This document shows, piece after piece, positions 1-8,335 of a DNA stretch of 46,066 bases (within the stretch, counting starts at the first letter, position 1; each line of letters starts with the position of its first letter). Under the pieces are notes generated by a model. The model searched no databases, was not told the DNA's origin, and was given only the letters and a program-made list of their open reading frames with translations. The position numbers were made by a program, and so were the translations under genes. Source of the DNA: a virus; IMG/VR virus record IMGVR_UViG_3300047388_000137, positions 1-46,066 of that record. One strand, 5' to 3'.

Positions 1-302
1 TGTGAGCCGAGCAGCTCCTGAAGCTGCCCATGCACGTTGCCGGTGTCGACGCCAAGGTTCGTCAGCATCCCGGTGGTCGGGTCGATACTCCCCTTGTAGC
101 CGTACTGCTGAAGCAGCCCCGTGCGTTGCGCGTTGAAGCGGACGAGCGCGCGCTTGTAGGCGTCACTCGCCCCGGCGTACTGCTGTGCCGCGTCGACCGA
201 ACCCGGAGCGACGGTGCTCGCCGCGGATCCACTCGGGGGCGCGGGGGTTGCCGCCCCTGCGGCAGAGCTGGGGTAGCCGGACCACTGCGTCTCAGCAGGC
301 AC
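1..302 (-). CDS. N-terminal part of a virion protein, cut by the window edge
   Basis: A GTG at 302 follows the TAA of the upstream gene (303-305) directly and opens a frame of 100 codons that runs off the left edge. The N-terminal third is rich in Ala, Pro, Gly and Ser. After it come a helical stretch (AYKRALVRFNAQRTGLLQQY) and a short segment ending LLGS. I do not recognise the family. As the last gene of the left-hand late operon it is probably a tail or internal virion protein. The open frame at the right edge (45828-46066) could be its C-terminus on a circular map, but joining the two ends directly is out of frame. Confidence 0.6.
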   Translation of the reverse strand, partial: MPAETQWSGYPSSAAGAATPAPPSGSAASTVAPGSVDAAQQYAGASDAYKRALVRFNAQRTGLLQQYGYKGSIDPTTGMLTNLGVDTGNVHGQLQELLGS

Positions 303-869
303 TTAGGCCCTCGTGATTCTGATGTAGGCGGGCATGTACCCGACCGTGCCCGAAACACCAGCGCCAACGCTCGGCGTGCCCGTCGTACCCGACACGACCG
401 CCGTGATGGAATAAGTATGTGAACCCGCAGATGGCGTAAAGCGCCGCCGTGTGAACGCCGGGACAGCCAGGTTCGCGGCAGTCGGGGGGACTACCGCGCC
501 CATCCGGCCAATCTGCGTGGCCCCCTCAAACAGGCTGACGATCAAGTAACCGCCCGCCACCGCCGGAGAAGTCAACGCAGGCGAGAAGAACTCAACAACC
601 ACAGGCGAGGAGCCATCCGCCGTGAAAGCGGGCGCGGTCACGATCAACGTCCCTGTCGCCTCCGTCGTTGACACGACGTTTACCGTGGCGGTGATCTCCG
701 CGTAAGCCAACTCGTAGCCAGGCGCGAGAGTGCCCGCTGGGCGCGCGACAAGGAGGGTGTTGATGTCGTCCATCGCCCCGTTGAAGCCGAGACCGGACGG
801 TGCGTCAACGGACGTATTGTATTTCCTGATCCCGAGCGAAGTAGGTGCTCCGGTGGCGTCAGTCGGAAT
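303..869 (-). CDS. Small beta-rich virion protein, probable ATT start
   Basis: The frame opens after a TGA at 873-875 and has no ATG, GTG or TTG before codon 33 (ATG at 773). The upstream codons read as ordinary protein (IPTDATGAPTSLGIRKYNTS). They begin with ATT exactly 6 nt after GGAGG, inside a ten-base SD (AAGGAGGTGA, 873-882). I therefore place the start at ATT 869, giving 188 aa; an ATG start would give 156 aa. The product is rich in Thr, Val and Ala with alternating beta pattern, like small tail or fibre-associated proteins. It follows the tail-side gene at 887-1384 closely. Function is not recognised. Confidence 0.7.
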   Translation of the reverse strand: MPTDATGAPTSLGIRKYNTSVDAPSGLGFNGAMDDINTLLVARPAGTLAPGYELAYAEITATVNVVSTTEATGTLIVTAPAFTADGSSPVVVEFFSPALTSPAVAGGYLIVSLFEGATQIGRMGAVVPPTAANLAVPAFTRRRFTPSAGSHTYSITAVVSGTTGTPSVGAGVSGTVGYMPAYIRITRA

Positions 870-882
870 GACTCACCTCCTT
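870..882 (-). promoter_or_regulatory. Very strong Shine-Dalgarno that decides an ATT start
   Basis: AAGGAGGTGA on the minus strand matches the 16S anti-SD at every base. It ends just before GTC-ATT-CCG. The GGAGG core is 6 nt from ATT 869 and about 100 nt from the first ATG in frame, so it can only serve the ATT (or GTC) codon. Confidence 0.7.
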
Positions 883-886
883 CTGC

Positions 887-1384
887 CTATGCGGCCTTGA
901 ACTGGATGCCGTCGAGAGAGACGAGCACGTTGCTCGACGGTGACTGTGGGATGACGAGACCGGCCGACGTGATGTCGACGATCCCGAACGCGCCGTTGGA
1001 GACGACCGAGTGGCGCGACGTGGAGGACGGGCGATGCCCCGGCGGCAGCACGAAGGCTGCCAGCCCGAGCGTGCCGCTCTTGACTGCCCCGCGGAGACGC
1101 TCCCAGCCGTCCGCGCTGCGCGTGTACGCAGCGGGGAAGTACGGAGCACCGCCGTTCACCCACGCGTTTGCGTACCCGGCCTGACCGGATGCGCCGACCA
1201 CGTTGATGTTCAGGAAGCGGCTGAGGATGATCGAGCCCTGGACGGTGAGCGTCCCGGCCACGATCAGGTCGTCGACCGTCAGACCCCCGAGGTGGTCGGG
1301 GGCATAGACGTTGATCGCCTCCCGAATCGTCCTCTGAAGGTCGGAGGAGGACATGCCCCCGATGGTGTCAGCGGGCTGCGGCAC
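887..1384 (-). CDS. Tail-associated / receptor-side protein
   Basis: This 165 aa protein starts at a GTG that shares a base with the TAG of the upstream nozzle gene (TAGTG arrangement). An N-terminal helix (SSDLQRTIREAINVY) leads into a shoulder-like segment (LTVDDLIVAGTLTVQGSI) of the type seen in trimeric phage fibre and spike proteins. A beta-rich C-terminal domain follows. Position after the adaptor and nozzle genes supports a tail tip or receptor-binding accessory role. This is inference from order and composition; no catalytic motif is visible. Confidence 0.7.
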   Translation of the reverse strand: MPQPADTIGGMSSSDLQRTIREAINVYAPDHLGGLTVDDLIVAGTLTVQGSIILSRFLNINVVGASGQAGYANAWVNGGAPYFPAAYTRSADGWERLRGAVKSGTLGLAAFVLPPGHRPSSTSRHSVVSNGAFGIVDITSAGLVIPQSPSSNVLVSLDGIQFKAA

Positions 1385-3789
1385 TAGAGCCGCCCGGCGC
1401 GCTGGAGCTTGTACCCCAGTTGAAACGGCCCGATCTGCATTCGCGTCACGGACGCCGAGTTCTGGTACAGGCGGAACGCCATGTACTGGTTCTTCTTCTG
1501 GAAGCGCACGCGCTTCGGCACGAACACGGACTGCACGACGGCAGACCATGTTGCGAACTGCGCCTTCAGCGCGTCCCATGTACCGATCTGTCCGCGGAGC
1601 GTGTCCCAGGTGAAGCCGGAGACAGGGAAGTTCCCCGTCAGCGTCTGCCCGATGTCGTTGAGTCCGAGCACCACGTCGACCTTCATCAGGTCGCCCTGCG
1701 CGAGGTACCAGACCATGAGCAGCTTGAACCGCTTGAGCCGGAGTCCGTCACCCGCGTCGTACTTCTTGGACTCGACGTAGAAGTCCGGCCCGGCCGCGGC
1801 AGAGCCGTCACAGACAATCGAGTCGACGCCCTCCTGATTGAAGAGCGCCTCGCCGTCGCAGATGATCGCTTTCGACGAGTCGTTGACTAGGTACCACATT
1901 GTGCGCCCAGCCGAGCCGGGGATGCTCGCCGAGCCGCGGATGTCCAGGTTCGTGAACGTGGTCACCGCACGCGAGATCATGTTGATCGCGATGGTGTACT
2001 TCGTCGGGGTCGTGGAGACGTTCCCCTTTACGACGGCCACTGTCGGTGCGATGCTCTCGATGAAGAGCATGTAGTGGTCGCGGTCGACCATCGACCACAT
2101 GCGGTACTTGGTCGGGTCGAACGTGCGCATGGTGTTGCGCCAGTAGTCGCCCAGCTTCGCGGCGGTCAGGTTCTGTGCCTGGATCCCGTCGTAGAAGTGG
2201 ATGCCCTCGCGCCCCGCCCAGATGACACCGCCCGCGTATGCCTGAATCGAGCCGCCGCTGATCGCGCCGTCGTCTTCGAGCTTGCGCACGTTGAAGCTGG
2301 AGGGGGAGGAGCCGCCGACGATGAACGTCTCGGTCTCCTTGAACATGAGCAGCCCGTTGTAGGCAGCCTGTGCGCCGCGGATCGGCTCGTTCACGTTCGA
2401 GGTGGAGACCACGTCGATCCAGTCGCCGTCGAAGTCGCTCATGTCGATGATCTCGGGGTCGGCCGTGTCGGAGAACCAGCCGCGCGAGGTCTTCGCGAAG
2501 TCCGCGCCGTTGTTGAAGTACCACTGCCGGTCTGCGTAGTTGGCCGAGATGAACCCGACCTTCTGCGTCGTGCCAGTGGTGATGAGGGAGAAGTTCGCAT
2601 CGGCGCGCACCGCGACGTATGCCTCGTCGGCGAGCGAGATCGCGGCGTTCGCGAGCAGGGTGAGCCCGACTTCGGACTGCACGCTGAGCACGGTTCCGAT
2701 CCACGTCATGTCGCTCGCGCGGTAGAGATCCCACGGCACCTTGAAGGTGAGCGCGACCGAGCCCGGCGAGCCAGTCGAGACGACCGTCAGCGTGACCTGC
2801 GTCGAGCTGTCGACGGAGAGGATGCGCGCGGCGGCACCGATGTTCGTGCCGGTTACGGGCATCCCCTTGGTCAGTCCGGTGGTCGAGCTGATGCCGGTGA
2901 TGACGGCGCTCGCGTTGGTCGGCGTACCGTTCAGCACGGTGCCCGCGTCGAGCTTCTGCGAGCGGAACTTAGTCGAGCCCCCGGTCACGGTCGCGGCGGC
3001 CACGTCCGTGGTCAGGTGACCCTTGGCGACCTTCGGGGCGAGCCCGCGGAGGGACTGGAAGGTGCCGGTGCGCGCGGTGATCGTGTAGCCGGACACGGCG
3101 ACGAGCGTGAGGCTCGTGTTCGAGTCGACCGACTTGACCACGCCGATGTACGCCTGCGTGTACGGGTCGTCCGTGTCGGCGAACAGGAACATGCCTGTGT
3201 CGACGCCCGCGGTGAAGCCAGTGCCGGTGACCGTGGTCGATCCGCGCGTGCCGGTGACCGTGATGGTCGCGTTCGCCTTCGTGCCGCCGTACCACAGGCC
3301 AAGCGCCTGGTTCGGAGCTGCGGCGTCGTAGGCCGAGGAGACCCCAATCCACGCACCCCCGCGCATGGCGGGCTTCGCGTCGATCAGCCGGTAGCTCGCG
3401 CCACCGCCGGGGTTGGTCGGCAGCGGGTGCGGCCACGCGAGGTCGACGGTCGTGGAGAGGGTCGAGTCGTACACGGTCAGGTAGCCGTTCGAGTTGTCGC
3501 CGGTCAGGACGCCGAAGCGCGACGCGCCCGTGGGGTTGAGCGCGGCGATGAGAGCGGAGCCCTTGCGCGGGAGCACGGCGAGCCCGGACACGGCGACGAC
3601 CGGGCCCCTGCGCCGGGTGAGGCCGGGCCGGTCGACCAGAACGTCCTGGAGGTAGCGGGCCTCGGTGTCGTCAATCTCTTGCGCCGGGAGGGCGAGGTTC
3701 ATGCCGCCGGGCATACCGTCGAACGTCTGCGTGGTGAGCCCGGAGGCCGGGATGATGCTGATGCCGGGGATGCCCGAGGAGGAAGCCAT
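1384..3789 (-). CDS. Tail nozzle / hub-like structural protein (801 aa)
   Basis: A long structural protein directly downstream of the putative adaptor, the position of the tail nozzle in T7-like and P22-like podoviruses. The N-terminus is Gly- and Pro-rich, followed by propeller-like beta repeats. Residues about 170-340 contain repeated Thr, Val and Gly-rich segments (such as GTRGSTTVTGTGFTAG and TGLTKGMPVTGTNIG) that look like two inserted Ig-like domains. The middle part has motifs typical of phage hub proteins: DRQWYFNNG, FKETETFIVGG, GVIWAGREGIHFYDG. The start is the ATG at 3789 after CCGGAAAGGGGG. The nozzle assignment rests on context and fold-like pattern. Confidence 0.75.
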   Translation of the reverse strand: MASSSGIPGISIIPASGLTTQTFDGMPGGMNLALPAQEIDDTEARYLQDVLVDRPGLTRRRGPVVAVSGLAVLPRKGSALIAALNPTGASRFGVLTGDNSNGYLTVYDSTLSTTVDLAWPHPLPTNPGGGASYRLIDAKPAMRGGAWIGVSSAYDAAAPNQALGLWYGGTKANATITVTGTRGSTTVTGTGFTAGVDTGMFLFADTDDPYTQAYIGVVKSVDSNTSLTLVAVSGYTITARTGTFQSLRGLAPKVAKGHLTTDVAAATVTGGSTKFRSQKLDAGTVLNGTPTNASAVITGISSTTGLTKGMPVTGTNIGAAARILSVDSSTQVTLTVVSTGSPGSVALTFKVPWDLYRASDMTWIGTVLSVQSEVGLTLLANAAISLADEAYVAVRADANFSLITTGTTQKVGFISANYADRQWYFNNGADFAKTSRGWFSDTADPEIIDMSDFDGDWIDVVSTSNVNEPIRGAQAAYNGLLMFKETETFIVGGSSPSSFNVRKLEDDGAISGGSIQAYAGGVIWAGREGIHFYDGIQAQNLTAAKLGDYWRNTMRTFDPTKYRMWSMVDRDHYMLFIESIAPTVAVVKGNVSTTPTKYTIAINMISRAVTTFTNLDIRGSASIPGSAGRTMWYLVNDSSKAIICDGEALFNQEGVDSIVCDGSAAAGPDFYVESKKYDAGDGLRLKRFKLLMVWYLAQGDLMKVDVVLGLNDIGQTLTGNFPVSGFTWDTLRGQIGTWDALKAQFATWSAVVQSVFVPKRVRFQKKNQYMAFRLYQNSASVTRMQIGPFQLGYKLQRAGRL

Positions 3790-3811
3790 GCGCTACCCCC
3801 TTTCCGGCGGT

Positions 3812-4450
3812 CTAGTCGTAGAAGTCGTCGTAGCGGTCGGTGATCTTGATGTGGTCGGGCCGGTCGTACTGACGCATCCAGATCGAGCTGCGCATGTCCT
3901 GAAGACCCTTCTCGTAGAGCTGCTGGAAGCGCACCGAGAGGTCGGTGTCGTCTTCGAGGTCGTACAGCTTCACGAGCGTCGCGAGCAGCAGCACCTCGTG
4001 GTGCTCCTTCGGAAGCAGGATCGCCGACTCGATGTCGGTCTGGAGGACCTTCGGCTGGAGGCGCGTGTAGCGCATCCGCAGCGTCGTGCTCGCCGAGGGA
4101 ACCTGCGCGACCCGGAGCTGCGAGCCGATGAAGTAGTAGTAGTACGGCGTCCCCGCCTGCGTGAGCAGGAGAGACATCGCCTCGTCGGCCTCTTGGAGGC
4201 GGACAGGCTGGAGCTTCGTGCCAGTGTCGAGGCGCACGATGTCGAGCACGGACTGGAGGTCGACCGGCGCGTTCGACGGGTACGGATTCGTGCCGTCGAA
4301 CGTCAGGTCAATGGACTGCTCCAGGAACGGCCACGGTTCGCGCGAGGAGAGATCCCAGAGGGCGGCGTTGATCTTCTCCAGCTTGCGGATCGAGGTCGTA
4401 TCCGTGAACCCGTAGTCGCTGAGCGCGTCGATGATCTCCTGAACGGTCAT
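3812..4450 (-). CDS. Head-to-tail adaptor protein
   Basis: 212 aa beginning MTVQEIIDALSDYGFTD. The pattern is that of phage adaptor or connector proteins (gp11/gp4-like, 'phage adaptor' family): a short helical N-terminus, a central KLEKINAALWDLSSREPWPF segment, then a beta region, then long C-terminal helices (EHHEVLLLATLVKLYDLEDD). It lies between the capsid region and the nozzle gene, as expected for a ring bound below the portal. Assigned by pattern and order; no enzymatic residues are expected. Confidence 0.8.
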   Translation of the reverse strand: MTVQEIIDALSDYGFTDTTSIRKLEKINAALWDLSSREPWPFLEQSIDLTFDGTNPYPSNAPVDLQSVLDIVRLDTGTKLQPVRLQEADEAMSLLLTQAGTPYYYYFIGSQLRVAQVPSASTTLRMRYTRLQPKVLQTDIESAILLPKEHHEVLLLATLVKLYDLEDDTDLSVRFQQLYEKGLQDMRSSIWMRQYDRPDHIKITDRYDDFYD

Positions 4451-4453
4451 CGT

Positions 4454-5116
4454 CTAGAGCTGCGCTCCGGGCCGCCTGGCGTTGCCGCCGAGGTCACTGG
4501 ATCCGACGACGCTGTCCGTCGAGGGGTCGTAGTAGAGTCCGTTGCCGAGGTGAATCGCTCCACCGCTGGAGGGGTCAGTCCGGTAGAAGTCGGAGCTGGG
4601 CGAGGTCAGCGTTTCGGTGCCGCCTGTCGGAGACGCGATTGTGGGTGCCAACGTTCCCGCGGGTGCATAGGGTGCGGGCAGCGAAGGTCCGGGAGATACA
4701 GGGCCGGGGGACGCGGGGGCGGGAAGTGCGTCGGCCACCGGACCAGGAGCGGTGCTAGCCGGAGACTGCGTTGGGTCGGTCGGATCGGGGATGGACGGGT
4801 AGTCGTACCCACCGCCGCCCGAGCTGTACGCGCCAACGTCCGCGGGGTGTCCGAAGCCGTTGCCGACGCCGTTACCGATGCCCGCGCCAGGACCCCCGCG
4901 CAGCGAGAGACCACGAAGAGAGGTCGGATGCTCACGCAGCGAGCTGTGGATCTGCTGACCCCCGCCACGCTGTGCGGCACCGGCCGCGCCGCGCTGAAGC
5001 AGGGCGCGCATCTTCTGGCGGCGCATCACGTTCTGAGCAGCGTTCTGTGCGAGCTGTTGAACCTGTGCGCCACGGTGTGCAGGTCCCATCACGTCGATGG
5101 GGTTGAAGAGCGTCAT
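4454..5116 (-). CDS. Gly/Pro/Ser-rich virion protein
   Basis: 220 aa from the ATG at 5116 (MTLFNPIDVMG), with GGAGG upstream. An open-frame extension to 5191 lacks an SD and overlaps the upstream gene, so it is not used. The N-terminus carries a Gln- and Arg-rich helix (QQLAQNAAQNVMRRQKMRAL). The rest is low-complexity Gly, Pro and Ser, ending in a short folded-looking tail. It sits between the 145 aa gene and the adaptor. A flexible capsid- or portal-associated protein is likely; the family is not recognised. Confidence 0.75.
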   Translation of the reverse strand: MTLFNPIDVMGPAHRGAQVQQLAQNAAQNVMRRQKMRALLQRGAAGAAQRGGGQQIHSSLREHPTSLRGLSLRGGPGAGIGNGVGNGFGHPADVGAYSSGGGGYDYPSIPDPTDPTQSPASTAPGPVADALPAPASPGPVSPGPSLPAPYAPAGTLAPTIASPTGGTETLTSPSSDFYRTDPSSGGAIHLGNGLYYDPSTDSVVGSSDLGGNARRPGAQL

Positions 5117-5139
5117 CTGATGGGACCTCCGAATGCGGT

Positions 5140-5577
5140 CTAAGGAATGAAGACTTTTGACGTGCTGCCGATGTGGCGCGCGATGCCCCACTCCGCGTAC
5201 TCAGCGGTCTCCTCGATGGCGTCGTCCGCAGCCCGGCGCTTCTCGGCCTGGATCCTGTCGTTCGTCTCCTGGATCTGACGGAGCAGCTTGTCGCCGTGGC
5301 GGTGCGTGTCGTGCCGTTCGAGGATCTCGCGAATCTCTGTGGGCTCGGGCAACTCCTTGCCGAAGCCGATGACCGGGAACATCCGGTCGGGGCCGAGCTG
5401 GATGAACGCGACCCAGTCGCCCGTGCCTTCGTGCAGGGCGAGGATTAGGCGGTCGTCGTAGTCGCTGACGGCCTTCGTGGCCTTGCGCAGACGGAAGTCG
5501 ACGAAGCCCTGGCCGGGGATGTAGAGGCGCTGCTCTTCCTGAGCGACGCGCCCGACGATCTCGTTCGATGAGGACAT
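5140..5577 (-). CDS. Hypothetical late protein, charged helical C-terminus
   Basis: 145 aa from the ATG at 5577, placed 5 nt after AAGGAGG; the ATG ten codons upstream lacks an SD. The first part is mixed (RLYIPGQGFVDFRLRKATKA, then a beta region with WVAFIQLG). The second part is a long charged helix (RQIQETNDRIQAEKRRAADD). It lies between the terminator after the Endo VII-like gene and the 220 aa gene. Possibly a head completion protein; not recognised. Confidence 0.75.
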   Translation of the reverse strand: MSSSNEIVGRVAQEEQRLYIPGQGFVDFRLRKATKAVSDYDDRLILALHEGTGDWVAFIQLGPDRMFPVIGFGKELPEPTEIREILERHDTHRHGDKLLRQIQETNDRIQAEKRRAADDAIEETAEYAEWGIARHIGSTSKVFIP

Positions 5578-5600
5578 GGGCCTCCTTGAAGGCGGATGGT

Positions 5601-5640
5601 GAAACAAGAAAAGGTGCCCGGCGCTTTAGGCGCACCGGGC
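5601..5640 (-). terminator. Intrinsic terminator after the Endo VII-like gene
   Basis: The minus strand forms GCCCGG-(bulge)-CGC-loop-GCG-CCGGGC followed by a U-rich run (CCTTTTCTTG), 8 nt after the stop of the HNH gene. It probably ends some capsid-region transcripts before the downstream head and tail genes. Confidence 0.65.
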
Positions 5641-5647
5641 GGAAGCC

Positions 5648-6040
5648 TCAGAACTTGCTCACGTACTCAGCGGCAGCCATCAGACGCTCGGGACTGTGTT
5701 TCAACAGTCCGATGCCGAGGTTGCAGGAGTTGCAGAGCAGGCCGCGCCCACGTTGACCGAAGGGTCGGTCGTCGGTGTGGTCGATGACCAAGCCGTTCAG
5801 TCCGTCGAATGGGTCGAGTTCTGACTGACAGATCTCGCAACGACCTTCCGCGCGGGTTGCGATGCGCTCGTACTCCTCGTGAGTGACCCCGCGGCTGCGA
5901 AGCCGGTGGTCGAGCGCGTGCGTGCGGTACGTCGCCGAGCGACAGACCTTGCAGTGAGTCTGGAGTCCGTCGTAACGGCTCCTGTTGTTGCCGAAATCAG
6001 CGCGCGACTTCGCGACGCCGCACCGGGCGCAGGTCTTCAG
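5648..6040 (-). CDS. Free-standing HNH (Endo VII-like) endonuclease, CTG start
   Basis: 130 aa. An N-terminal zinc knuckle (CARC ... CKVC) is followed by a recombination endonuclease VII-type core: RCEICQSEL, then LVIDHTDD, then GRGLLCNSCNLGIGLL and a C-terminal helix. Such genes in phage intergenic spaces are usually homing endonucleases. The frame opens at 6082 and holds no ATG, GTG or TTG before the catalytic core. A CTG at 6040 lies 6 nt after AGGAGG (6047-6052), so I use it. The gene sits alone between the capsid gene and the 145 aa gene with hairpins on both sides, as expected for an inserted mobile gene. Confidence 0.75.
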   Translation of the reverse strand: MKTCARCGVAKSRADFGNNRSRYDGLQTHCKVCRSATYRTHALDHRLRSRGVTHEEYERIATRAEGRCEICQSELDPFDGLNGLVIDHTDDRPFGQRGRGLLCNSCNLGIGLLKHSPERLMAAAEYVSKF

Positions 6041-6068
6041 AGAAACCCTCCTGACAGGGTGAGTAGAA

Positions 6069-6099
6069 GAGGGGCTGGAGGTTCAGGCTCCAGCCCCTC
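6069..6099 (-). terminator. Hairpin between capsid gene and Endo VII-like gene
   Basis: A perfect 12 bp inverted repeat, GAGGGGCTGGAG / CTCCAGCCCCTC, with a 7 nt loop lies 21 nt after the capsid stop. The run after it on the minus strand is only moderately U-rich (TTCTACTC), so this may be a leaky terminator or a 3'-end stabilising hairpin. Confidence 0.5.
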
Positions 6100-6120
6100 A
6101 ACTTGTGCTTCAGCTAGTGG

Positions 6121-7347
6121 CTAGAAGCCCGTGGTATCGGTGAGCCCACTCATGACCAAATGTGTGTTCCTGCGTGAAACACCCAAGTTGATGTAACGAG
6201 CAAGGGCCGCCTGCCAGGCATCCTGATCCGTGACCCACCGGGTCGACAGACCATCCTGGTCCAGCATGTGCCAATCCCTGTTGCTGAAGATCTTGATGAA
6301 CCGCTTGTCGAGCATCCGGATCGCGCCGAACGGAGCGAGCCTGTCGCCGACGAGGTCGTACCCGCCGACACTCAGGGCCTCGTACCCACCCTTGAGCTTC
6401 GTGGGCTCGGTGACGTAGCGAACCTGAGACTGCATCAGGTTGAACGTCTGCCGCTGGATGCCCAGCGAGGAGAGCATGACGCCAATCTGGCCGCCGTTGA
6501 CCTTGACCTGGTTGATGTTCTTCTGGATGTTGTCCAGAGAAACAGCGCCGCCGGTCGTGTCGCGGAGGTTGTCCCAGTAGCCGTTGCCCGCGCCGCCGGA
6601 GTTGATCGTTCCGACAGTCAGGCCAGCCGTGGCCGACACGAGCTTCGAGATCCCGTTGTCGATCTCGTTGACGGTGCCCGTCGAGGACACGTTGCCCGCG
6701 ACGTAGCCGAAGTTGGTACCGGCCGTCAGGCCGCCACCAGTGATCGTCGCCAGCGTGATCGACGGGGTCGCGATGTTCACGTCCGTCACCAGGTCAGCCG
6801 CGTTCAGCGAGGAGCCGTTCGCAGCGGTACCGATGTCGAGGACCTGGTTGATGTAGCAGAAGCCCTTGCGCAGCGGCTCCGAGGACACCAGGGTCGGCGT
6901 CACGGTTGCGCCCTGCGTGGCGAATGCCACGACAGCACCCGTACCGTCACCGTAGACCTGGCGAGCCAGGTCGATGGTCAGGTCGTTGCGGAGGAAGTCC
7001 AGCTCGGCCTTGAAGGCCTGGAGGAATGCCCCGCGCGGATCCGCCGACAGCTCGACGCCCGGCCCAGAGATCTGAGCGCGGCCGTACAGGTACTTGAGCT
7101 GGTAGATCGCGTTCGCGTAGCCCTGTGCCGATGAGACCGGCAGGGTGCCGTACTCGGCGCGTGCGCCGATTCCGCCCGAGCGGCGCGAATGCACCGGGAC
7201 GATGGCCCGACGACCGACCAGTTCCTCGTCGCTCGCATCCAGAAGCTGGAAGACGAGCACTTCGTTGTTGAGCTGCTCAACAACAGGAGCGATGTAGAAC
7301 TCCTTGAGGATCGGGTCGAGCGTCGTGGCGATGGAAGGAAATGCCAC
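6121..7347 (-). CDS. Major capsid protein
   Basis: 408 aa, starting with GTG (MAFPSIATTLDPILKEFY) 6 nt after GGGAG. The sequence pattern is that of HK97-fold coat proteins of podoviruses. It has an N-terminal arm, an early helix (PVVEQLNNEVLVFQLLD), the AEYGTLPVSSAQGYANAIY segment and the spine region (FLQAFKAELDFLRNDLTIDL). The C-terminal portion contains the usual P-domain-like strand and helix ending (DWHMLDQDGLSTRW). It directly follows the scaffold gene, the standard order, and is followed by a hairpin. Confidence 0.85.
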   Translation of the reverse strand: MAFPSIATTLDPILKEFYIAPVVEQLNNEVLVFQLLDASDEELVGRRAIVPVHSRRSGGIGARAEYGTLPVSSAQGYANAIYQLKYLYGRAQISGPGVELSADPRGAFLQAFKAELDFLRNDLTIDLARQVYGDGTGAVVAFATQGATVTPTLVSSEPLRKGFCYINQVLDIGTAANGSSLNAADLVTDVNIATPSITLATITGGGLTAGTNFGYVAGNVSSTGTVNEIDNGISKLVSATAGLTVGTINSGGAGNGYWDNLRDTTGGAVSLDNIQKNINQVKVNGGQIGVMLSSLGIQRQTFNLMQSQVRYVTEPTKLKGGYEALSVGGYDLVGDRLAPFGAIRMLDKRFIKIFSNRDWHMLDQDGLSTRWVTDQDAWQAALARYINLGVSRRNTHLVMSGLTDTTGF

Positions 7348-7405
7348 TTGTTACTCCCGTGGGGTTGCAGTTGCGAAGAACCCCGCGGCGGATCGAGGGG
7401 GAGTG

Positions 7406-8326
7406 CTAGGGCAGGAGCTTCGCGGCGGCCATCGCAGCCTTGTGAGCTGCGTCGAGGTCACCACCGAAGTCCATGCCGCGCGAAAGACCGGGCACTGCCG
7501 CCGGAAGCGGAGCCAGTGCAGGGTTGTTCTGCGCTGCGCCCTTGCCGTTCAGGACTCGTGTGAGATGTGCCGAGGTGATCTCCGCGTAGGCGTTCGCACC
7601 GGCAACAAGGTCTCCACCGAAGTACGCGGCGAGCTTGTAGCTGCCGTCGATGTCCTCCTGCGTCCAGGTCGGATTCTGCTCCTTGATGAGCTGCTCTTCC
7701 TGGTTGAGCCGTGCGATGATCTGCCCTGCGCGAATCTCGTTCTGTCGTACCTCGGCCTCGCTCGCGGCCTGCTGCTCGAAGGATGCGAGCCGGGCCTCAA
7801 GAGCCTGAATGCGCTGCTCCTCGGGATCGAGAGAGGACAAGTCCTCCCCGCCAGCCAGTGTCTCCTGGACGTGTGTGGTTGCTGCCGCGGTGGCTTCCGC
7901 CTGCGTCAGTCCTTGCGCCCTGAGAGCGTCGGTCAGCTCCGAGTGGAACTGCACGATCTGCTGAGGATCCTGAAGTGCTGCGTACAACTCGGCCGAGTTC
8001 CTGAGTCCGTCTACGTCAAGGCCGGTTTCTTCGGCCAGCTTCCGATACGGGGCGGCTTCCTGCATCTTGCGCGTGTAGTCCGCCTGCATCGAGTCGTAGA
8101 ACGGCCGGGCTTCGGCCGGGATGGTGCTGGGATCAAGTCGCGTAAAGCTGTCTGCCATCTCTTCGACGGAAGTTGCAGCGTCAGCTACCTGCGTCCCTTC
8201 GGGAGTCGCTTCGGTCGGGGTTGCTGTACTCGGCTCGGTCGGTAGCGCCGCGGCGGCCTCTAGGCCACGTTGGTGCATTTCCTCCGGCGTCGGAGTGACA
8301 GTCCCTTCAGTTGCGAGTTCGGACAA
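7406..8326 (-). CDS. Capsid scaffolding protein
   Basis: 306 aa, Ala-, Glu- and Gln-rich and largely helical, immediately upstream of the major capsid gene. A disordered acidic and Thr-rich N-terminus is followed by long coiled-coil-like helices (EEQRIQALEARLASFEQQAA). The basic C-terminal helix (DAAHKAAMAAAKLLP) is the usual coat-binding element of scaffolds. The start is TTG 8326, 6 nt after AGGAG. No protease motif is seen, so scaffold removal would depend on another factor or on exit through pores. Confidence 0.8.
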   Translation of the reverse strand: MSELATEGTVTPTPEEMHQRGLEAAAALPTEPSTATPTEATPEGTQVADAATSVEEMADSFTRLDPSTIPAEARPFYDSMQADYTRKMQEAAPYRKLAEETGLDVDGLRNSAELYAALQDPQQIVQFHSELTDALRAQGLTQAEATAAATTHVQETLAGGEDLSSLDPEEQRIQALEARLASFEQQAASEAEVRQNEIRAGQIIARLNQEEQLIKEQNPTWTQEDIDGSYKLAAYFGGDLVAGANAYAEITSAHLTRVLNGKGAAQNNPALAPLPAAVPGLSRGMDFGGDLDAAHKAAMAAAKLLP

Positions 8327-8335
8327 ATGGTTCTC

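Noticed and set aside
2074-3843. Long plus-strand open frame opposite the nozzle gene
   Set aside because: Arg/Gly/Val-rich shadow of a GC-rich gene on the other strand, no ribosome site, no motif.
3665-5143. 492-codon plus-strand open frame opposite the adaptor region
   Set aside because: Covers three well-supported minus-strand genes; composition is that of an antisense frame.
5648-6040. Treating the Endo VII-like gene as the phage packaging resolvase
   Set aside because: Its isolated position, odd start and presence of two other HNH genes fit a homing gene better; a separate PD-(D/E)XK resolvase is at 34157.
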